This document shows, one piece after another, positions 59,531 through 64,000 of a stretch of DNA of 64,000 nucleotides. Origin of the DNA: Nitrososphaerota archaeon (GTDB lineage: Archaea; Thermoproteota; Nitrososphaeria; Nitrososphaerales; Gagatemarchaeaceae); NCBI GenBank assembly GCA_027320425.1, contig DAHVLJ010000021.1, forward strand, positions 1-64,000, given 5' to 3'. The notes under the pieces are model-generated. The model was not told the origin of the DNA, did no database searches, and saw only the letters and a list, made by a program, of their open reading frames with translations. The translations under genes were made by a program, and so were the position numbers. Each line of letters opens with the position of its first letter. Within the stretch, counting starts at the first letter, position 1.

Positions 59531-60406
59531 TTGAGAAGCGTCGAAGTTGGAAACATCGCCCAGGACCAGGAGGAAGGAATGCCTGAACTTGCTGGCGAGG
59601 TCGCTTCATGTGGACTTACATTAAATCAAGCACGAATATACCTGTATCTTCTTTTTACCGGTCCAAAACCTGCCACATCTATCTCAAAGTCGTTGGGGCT
59701 TCACAGGGTCGATGTCTACAGGCGACTCCACGAACTTCAAGATTCTGGTTTGCTGGAGACATCAATGGATTCGCCCAAGAAGAACATGGTTCTGAGTCCC
59801 GACAAGGCTGCGGCCACGCTCATTCGAAGACAGGAAGAGAAGCTCGCAAAGCTCAAACAAAGGTCACACGAAGTGTTCGGCAAACTTGCGTCGGTCCGTG
59901 AATCTCTATCTACTGGGTTCAAGTTGCCAGCAGAATACTTCAGGGAAGGTTCTTATCGCTTAGTGGTTGGTCGAAAGCGTTACTACGACGTAGCCAAGGA
60001 ACTTGCGCGAAATTCAAGGACCGAAATTCTTAGGGTTTCATCTCCTGGCGGTCTATCGAGAACTTTCCTTTCGGGACTAGATAGAGAGTACGCCAAAGCG
60101 AAGTCAAGGGGTGTAACCATTAGGATTATTTCCGCAGCGAACTCAGAAAACCGACAGTACGCTCTAAGACTCTCAAGAATAGCGCGAGTCAAGTATATGG
60201 AGACAATTCATCTGAGATTCACAATCATTGACAGATCGGTATGCGTGGTCAACGGTAGGTTCGAAGATACCGCAGGCTATCTCGAGTCTCCGAAGGACCA
60301 AGCCGTCGTCTTCGAGAACCCCGCATTATCTGATGCTTTCCATTTTCTGTTCGAAGATATGTGGAAGTCAGCGAAGTCGACTCCACTAAGGCTGTCGCAA
60401 TCCTGA
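59531..60406 (+). CDS. TrmB-family transcriptional regulator
   Basis: About 291 residues. The N-terminal winged helix reads CGLTLNQARIYLYLLFTGPKPATSISKSLGLHRVDVYRRLHELQDSGLLE, the TrmB signature. A coiled linker (RRQEEKLAKLKQRSHEVFGKL) and a C-terminal phospholipase-D-like sensor fold (VVNGRFEDTAGYL) follow. TrmB proteins usually sense sugars and control sugar uptake or metabolism genes. Here it is divergent from the SDR and could control the local catabolic cassette. Start TTG 59531 or ATG 59579. Confidence 0.82.
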   Translation: MRSVEVGNIAQDQEEGMPELAGEVASCGLTLNQARIYLYLLFTGPKPATSISKSLGLHRVDVYRRLHELQDSGLLETSMDSPKKNMVLSPDKAAATLIRRQEEKLAKLKQRSHEVFGKLASVRESLSTGFKLPAEYFREGSYRLVVGRKRYYDVAKELARNSRTEILRVSSPGGLSRTFLSGLDREYAKAKSRGVTIRIISAANSENRQYALRLSRIARVKYMETIHLRFTIIDRSVCVVNGRFEDTAGYLESPKDQAVVFENPALSDAFHFLFEDMWKSAKSTPLRLSQS

Positions 60407-60508
60407 AAGACCCGAAAAGCGTCTCAGCGCATAGGTGGTATTCACTTACTGTAGGTGCCTGATTGTTACCACATCCTCTTATTAACCGTCATTCTCTTCT
60501 TCGTGGGG

Positions 60509-61528
60509 TTGATTCGGGCTCAGTCCGAATTCAGGCATACGGAGCCTGTCCGAATCGGCGATATTCTGCCGGTCCACCTTTTTGAATTTAGAATGGATGG
60601 TCCGGACAGCGAAGAGTTCGCGGGTTTGGTGGATTCAATCCGCAAACACGGACTCATCCAACCTGTGGTCGTTCGCCCATCCCGGTCCGTAAGGGGTGCA
60701 ACACATCATCGCGGCTATGAATTGGTCTCAGGCTACAGGCGCTTCGCTGCACTCAGGAAACTTGGATACGAAACGATTCCTTGCGTCATCATGGATTTGG
60801 ACGACAAGGGTGCCTTCGAAGTAGCCTTGGTCGAGAACATTCAGAGACGAAGTCTCGACCCGATAGAAGAGGCAGAGGCATTCAAGTCCTACGTCTTGAA
60901 TTTTGGTCGTGGGAGCGTGACTAGGTTGGCCAGGAGGGTTGGCAGGAGCGAGGAGTACGTGTCCCACAGACTCCTCCTTCTCGGGCTGCCGAAGGCAATT
61001 CAGGACAAAATCAGTAGACGTCTACTGAAACCAAGTCACGCTACCGAACTGGTTTGGATACAAAACCATGACAGGCAAGTCGAGCTTGGGGAGCTTATTG
61101 AGAAGCATAATTTGTCTGTCGGGCAGGTACGATTTGTCGCTAGGATGCTCAAGTCGGGGCGTGTCTCTGCGGAGGAGGCTACACTAAGAGCCATGAGCAG
61201 GTGCCCGGAGACGATTGCACACAAATCTCTGCCGGACTCTTGGACAGACTTTACGCCGTCTGAAGGAAACGAATCCGAACACAGCGATGCCGAACGGATA
61301 CTAGACAGATCCATCCTGGTCGTTAGAACTTCCTTGGCTGGGATGGATCTTTTGATCCAAAAGGCGAATCACCTACAGTTAGTTTCAGACTATCTGCTGG
61401 ACAAAAGGCAACGTATCCATACCATTCTCGATGAATTGATTACTGCCAAGGTATCGTTAAGACGGCGTGGCGAGTTCGTTGTCCCTGTGTTGACAGCTGA
61501 GGTTCACTCAAAATCGCCGAAGCCTTGA
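60509..61528 (+). CDS. ParB-like CTPase/DNA-binding protein, orphan
   Basis: About 339 residues. N-terminal ParB/Srx fold: DSIRKHGLIQPVVVRPSR, YELVSGYRRFAALRKLGYETIPCVI (GxRR nucleotide-pocket region, with Y for E) and ALVENIQRRSLDPIEEAEAF. The HTH follows (SVTRLARRVGRSEEYVSHRLLLLGLPKAIQDKI). No ParA is visible nearby, so this may be a plasmid-derived gene or a regulator. The frame opens at 60455 with a hydrophobic stretch, but TTATTAAC at 60479-60486 looks like a TATA, so TTG 60509 is the better start. Confidence 0.82.
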   Translation: MIRAQSEFRHTEPVRIGDILPVHLFEFRMDGPDSEEFAGLVDSIRKHGLIQPVVVRPSRSVRGATHHRGYELVSGYRRFAALRKLGYETIPCVIMDLDDKGAFEVALVENIQRRSLDPIEEAEAFKSYVLNFGRGSVTRLARRVGRSEEYVSHRLLLLGLPKAIQDKISRRLLKPSHATELVWIQNHDRQVELGELIEKHNLSVGQVRFVARMLKSGRVSAEEATLRAMSRCPETIAHKSLPDSWTDFTPSEGNESEHSDAERILDRSILVVRTSLAGMDLLIQKANHLQLVSDYLLDKRQRIHTILDELITAKVSLRRRGEFVVPVLTAEVHSKSPKP

Positions 61529-61706
61529 TGCTTCGAGCGAAATCGGAAGTCACAGTCTCCTGTCAGTATTCCGCAAGCTGCTTAAGAGTCCGGCAGATTA
61601 GGCCCGCGAGATGATCGAGTTAAGGAGAGTAGAGGGCAAATTCTTGCTCCTCCCCTGAACAGCTGCGAAAAGGCGTTCCGGCCACGATAGCCTAAAATAG
61701 CTTGGA

Positions 61707-62663
61707 ATGGCAAACAAATTCCAAGCCTTGAAACTTTGTACCTTCACGACGAAAGAGGGTGCTTTCGTCGGGGCAGCGCAGAATCAGAAAGTAGTAGCAT
61801 TAACTTCTGCATACGAGTCCTATCTGAGGGAAGTCGAACACGACTCCGACGCTGCGCAAATCGCTCAAATCAGAGTTCCTAACGATATGGTGTCTTTGCT
61901 TCAGAAGGGAGGAGATTCCATGACATGTATTCAAAAGGCGCTGAAACACCTCCAAAGCAAGGGCAATCAGGATCTTGACGGCACCGTCTTTCCGCTGGAA
62001 AGTGTGCGTCTTGGGGCGCCAGTAACAAATCCGACCAAAATCGTATGCATAGGCAAAGCATACATGTCTCACGTTCAAGAGACAGACAAAGTCGTTCCTC
62101 CTGATGTGATGGTTGCTTTTCACAAGGCTCCCACATGCTTGATAGGCCCCAAAGACAGGATTGTCGCTAAAGATCTTTCACAGCAACTCGATTACGAGAT
62201 AGAGCTGGCCATGGTCGTAGGCAGGAAAGCAAAGGATGTGCCAGAGAGAAATGCATACGACTATGTCGCCGGCTTCACAGTCATGAACGATGTGTCCTAT
62301 AGGAACCCAAAGGGGGGCAACTCACGTACTTCCCCCGTAGCGAAAAGCCCTGATACCTTCGCCCCGCTAGGTCCTTGGATTGTTACACCAGACGAGATTG
62401 AGAACCCAATGAACCTCAGGCTTCGTTCATTCGTAAACGGGAACCCCAGGCAGGACGCGAACACGTCGACACTACTCTGGGATCTGAGAAGGATGATATC
62501 CTTTACCTCAGAATTCATGACGCTACTCCCAGGCGATGTCTTAAGCACAGGGACACCAGGCGGGAATGGCATTAAAGACGGAAGCTTCCTCAAAGAAGGA
62601 GACATTGTCAAGTGCGAAATTGAGGGAGTCGGCGTCCTTGAAAATTCGGTATCCACGAGATAG
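61707..62663 (+). CDS. Fumarylacetoacetate hydrolase-family protein
   Basis: 318 residues. The FAH core: TKIVCIGKAYMSHVQE, metal-site LDYEIELAMVVGRKAKDVPE (E-x-E), VAGFTVMNDVSYR, DTFAPLGPWIV and LLPGDVLSTGTPGGNG. These enzymes cleave or decarboxylate acylpyruvates and 2-keto-3-deoxy acids. Substrate not decidable; context with an SDR and a 2-hydroxyacid dehydrogenase would suit sugar-acid or aromatic breakdown. Start ATG 61707. Three bases separate its stop from the next gene, so they are co-transcribed. Confidence 0.88.
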   Translation: MANKFQALKLCTFTTKEGAFVGAAQNQKVVALTSAYESYLREVEHDSDAAQIAQIRVPNDMVSLLQKGGDSMTCIQKALKHLQSKGNQDLDGTVFPLESVRLGAPVTNPTKIVCIGKAYMSHVQETDKVVPPDVMVAFHKAPTCLIGPKDRIVAKDLSQQLDYEIELAMVVGRKAKDVPERNAYDYVAGFTVMNDVSYRNPKGGNSRTSPVAKSPDTFAPLGPWIVTPDEIENPMNLRLRSFVNGNPRQDANTSTLLWDLRRMISFTSEFMTLLPGDVLSTGTPGGNGIKDGSFLKEGDIVKCEIEGVGVLENSVSTR

Positions 62664-62666
62664 CAA

Positions 62667-63704
62667 GTGGCGGTAGAGGATATGGGGGGCAAATTCGTAA
62701 TCCAATCGCTCAGCGTGTCTATGAACGCCTACGTTGGCCCTGTTGCCGAGAAACTAGCAACTCTCAACCCAGACGCCGAAGTGCGGCCCTTCATTCTCGA
62801 CGGGGATGTCAAGCAGATGGTCCACGATGCCGAGGTGTTCTTGGTCGAGCGCTTTCCTGTTACAAAGGAGATTATCGACTCTTCGCCGAGGCTCGAAATG
62901 ATCTACAGGCCGGGTGCCAAGGTTCAGAACGTCGATGTGCCTTATGCTACTAGTAGGGGAGTCCTCGTTGCGCGCGGCAGAACCGAAAACGAACGGAGCG
63001 GAGCAGTCGCGACTGCCGAGGGAGTGCTTTTCATAATAATGGGCTGCGCAAAGAAGTACAATCAAACGCGACTGAGCTTTGAGGAACGAAAGATGGGAGT
63101 TCCGCCCACTTTAGAACTCAGCGGCAAGACACTTGGCATAATCGGGTTCGGAAGCGTCGGTCGTGAGGTCGGACGATTCGCAAAAGCACTCAACATGAAG
63201 GTTATGGGGATCAAACGGACTTCCGACTCTGAGCTCGCCAGGGAGATAGATTTCCTCGGCGGGCTCGACTCCATCAAGAAGGTCCTAGGAGAATCTGACT
63301 TCGTCCTGCTATCGATGCCCGCTTCGAAGGAGAATACCGGCATGTTTGATTTCAATATGATTTCTCAAATGAAGAAGACGTCATACCTAATCAACATAGC
63401 AGACTCGAGGTTGGTCGTCAAGGAAGCTTTACTCCGTGCAATCGACGAAGGGGTGATAGCTGGTGCGGGGTTGGACGTGTATTGGGACGAGCCCCCTGAC
63501 CCGAATGACCCTGTTCTTCATAATCCGCGTATTTTCACGACCCCCCACACCGCAGGACTGACTACCGAGAGCTACGACAGGCTCTCACAGTGGGTGGCAG
63601 AAGATATTCAGCGCGTCATCACTGGGGTCGCCCCGCGCAATCTTCTCAATCCCCAGGCTGTTGACCTATGGCAGAGAAGAAGACGGGAAATTCGTTCAGG
63701 CTGA
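62667..63704 (+). CDS. D-isomer-specific 2-hydroxyacid dehydrogenase-like protein with altered active site
   Basis: 345 residues. NAD-binding domain LGIIGFGSVGREVGRFAKALNM, followed by DFVLLSMPASKENTGMF and the catalytic His in TPHTAGLT. The catalytic Arg normally sits in an NxARG motif. Here the segment reads LINIADSRLVVKEALL, so Arg is replaced by Asp, with an Arg two residues later. AGLDVYWDEPP is kept. Activity may be altered or lost. GTG 62667 is the start. Codon usage resembles the other accessory genes. Confidence 0.85.
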   Translation: MAVEDMGGKFVIQSLSVSMNAYVGPVAEKLATLNPDAEVRPFILDGDVKQMVHDAEVFLVERFPVTKEIIDSSPRLEMIYRPGAKVQNVDVPYATSRGVLVARGRTENERSGAVATAEGVLFIIMGCAKKYNQTRLSFEERKMGVPPTLELSGKTLGIIGFGSVGREVGRFAKALNMKVMGIKRTSDSELAREIDFLGGLDSIKKVLGESDFVLLSMPASKENTGMFDFNMISQMKKTSYLINIADSRLVVKEALLRAIDEGVIAGAGLDVYWDEPPDPNDPVLHNPRIFTTPHTAGLTTESYDRLSQWVAEDIQRVITGVAPRNLLNPQAVDLWQRRRREIRSG

Positions 63705-64000
63705 CACAGCCAACCCTGACGTGTTAGATGCAACTCTAGGGTTCTGCATGGTTCTATCTTTGAGAGACTACCGCCAACGAGATTTTCTCCGTTACGCGCT
63801 CTAGATCCCGCCGCGATGGTTTTGCCTTGGCCCTCCCAGCCCAGTCGAGTCAGGGGCATGCCAACGCAACGGGGGTCCGGCGAGTTTCATCAGATGAGTT
63901 ATTCGAACACTAGCTTGCTAGGGCCTCTCGGGGCGTGGGGCGTAACTCCTAGGAACTGGAGGGCCCGCGAGCAGGAGTTCTCCCAGAGGATTAGTGGCGC
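63705..64000. other. End of window, no confirmed gene
   Basis: No recognised gene. An open frame starts at ATG 63858 (MPTQRGSGEFHQMSYSNTS) and runs off the window end for 47 residues. It has no identifiable motif and may be spurious. Confidence 0.35.

Noticed and set aside
61529-61706. Mini-frame at about 61611 (MIELRRVEGKFLLLP)
   Set aside because: Only 15 codons, no family pattern; treated as intergenic.
1-64000. CRISPR arrays, cas genes, toxin-antitoxin pairs, restriction systems and rRNA genes
   Set aside because: Looked for repeats with regular spacing and for signature motifs across the window; none seen.

Overview
The window is archaeal chromosomal DNA. Diagnostic genes are archaeal DnaG, pelota, NAC with a UBA domain, a class II methionine aminopeptidase, two-subunit PheST, archaeal TrpS and CoaD, aTrm56, DUF1512, an archaeosortase, two Lhr-type helicases, SRP 7S RNA and intron-bearing tRNAs. 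Many genes start at TTG or GTG a few bases behind an AT-rich TATA element, so leaderless or short-leader transcripts look common. The gene set suggests a TACK archaeon, perhaps close to Nitrososphaerota/Thaumarchaeota or a neighbouring class. I cannot fix the lineage without a phylogeny.

Layout. 0-7 kb: aTrm56 divergent from PUA-NAC, a ribokinase-like kinase, cobalamin-dependent ribonucleotide reductase (nrdJ), and an HTH/ATP-cone/NrdD-like protein without radical chemistry residues. 7-11 kb: a DUF1059 gene, a methyltransferase, a 3-methyladenine glycosylase, an archaeosortase with its probable single substrate, and two intron-containing tRNAs. 11-24 kb: mostly informational genes (Trm112-like, DUF1512, Map, CoaD, TrpS, PheS, PheT, Toprim, DnaG, pelota, site-2 protease, tRNA thiolase), plus a strongly structured unassigned RNA between pheT and the Toprim gene. 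24-32 kb: SRP RNA, a three-intron tRNA-Ser, an MFS transporter overlapping it, enolase, tRNA-Val, a phosphoribosyltransferase, divergent NRAMP/DtxR genes, a Nudix/thioredoxin pair and a phosphoesterase.

32-42 kb is the most striking block. A tight three-gene operon encodes an SMC6-like ATPase, a kleisin-like protein and a MAGE/Nse3-like tandem winged-helix protein. It is bracketed by two different Lhr-family helicases. I read it as a compact archaeal SMC5/6-like complex.

42-50 kb: a self-contained 2-oxoacid dehydrogenase and lipoate module. It holds a Cys-rich HTH regulator, LipA, a fused E1 alpha-beta, E2, E3 and LipB, followed by P5C dehydrogenase. 50-55 kb: a SPOUT methylase-L3-L4-L23-L2-S19 operon that stops after S19 instead of continuing into L22/S3. 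55-57.6 kb: an MFS transporter and a DtxR-type regulator with a near-canonical iron-box operator, overlapping a metal-transporter-like gene.

From about 57.6 kb the character changes. There is a gene-poor kilobase holding a decayed IS5-type transposase and a tRNA-like remnant, then visibly AT-richer genes: an atypical SDR, a TrmB-like regulator, an orphan ParB, a FAH-family hydrolase and a 2-hydroxyacid dehydrogenase with an altered active site. This looks like an acquired accessory region that runs off the end of the window.
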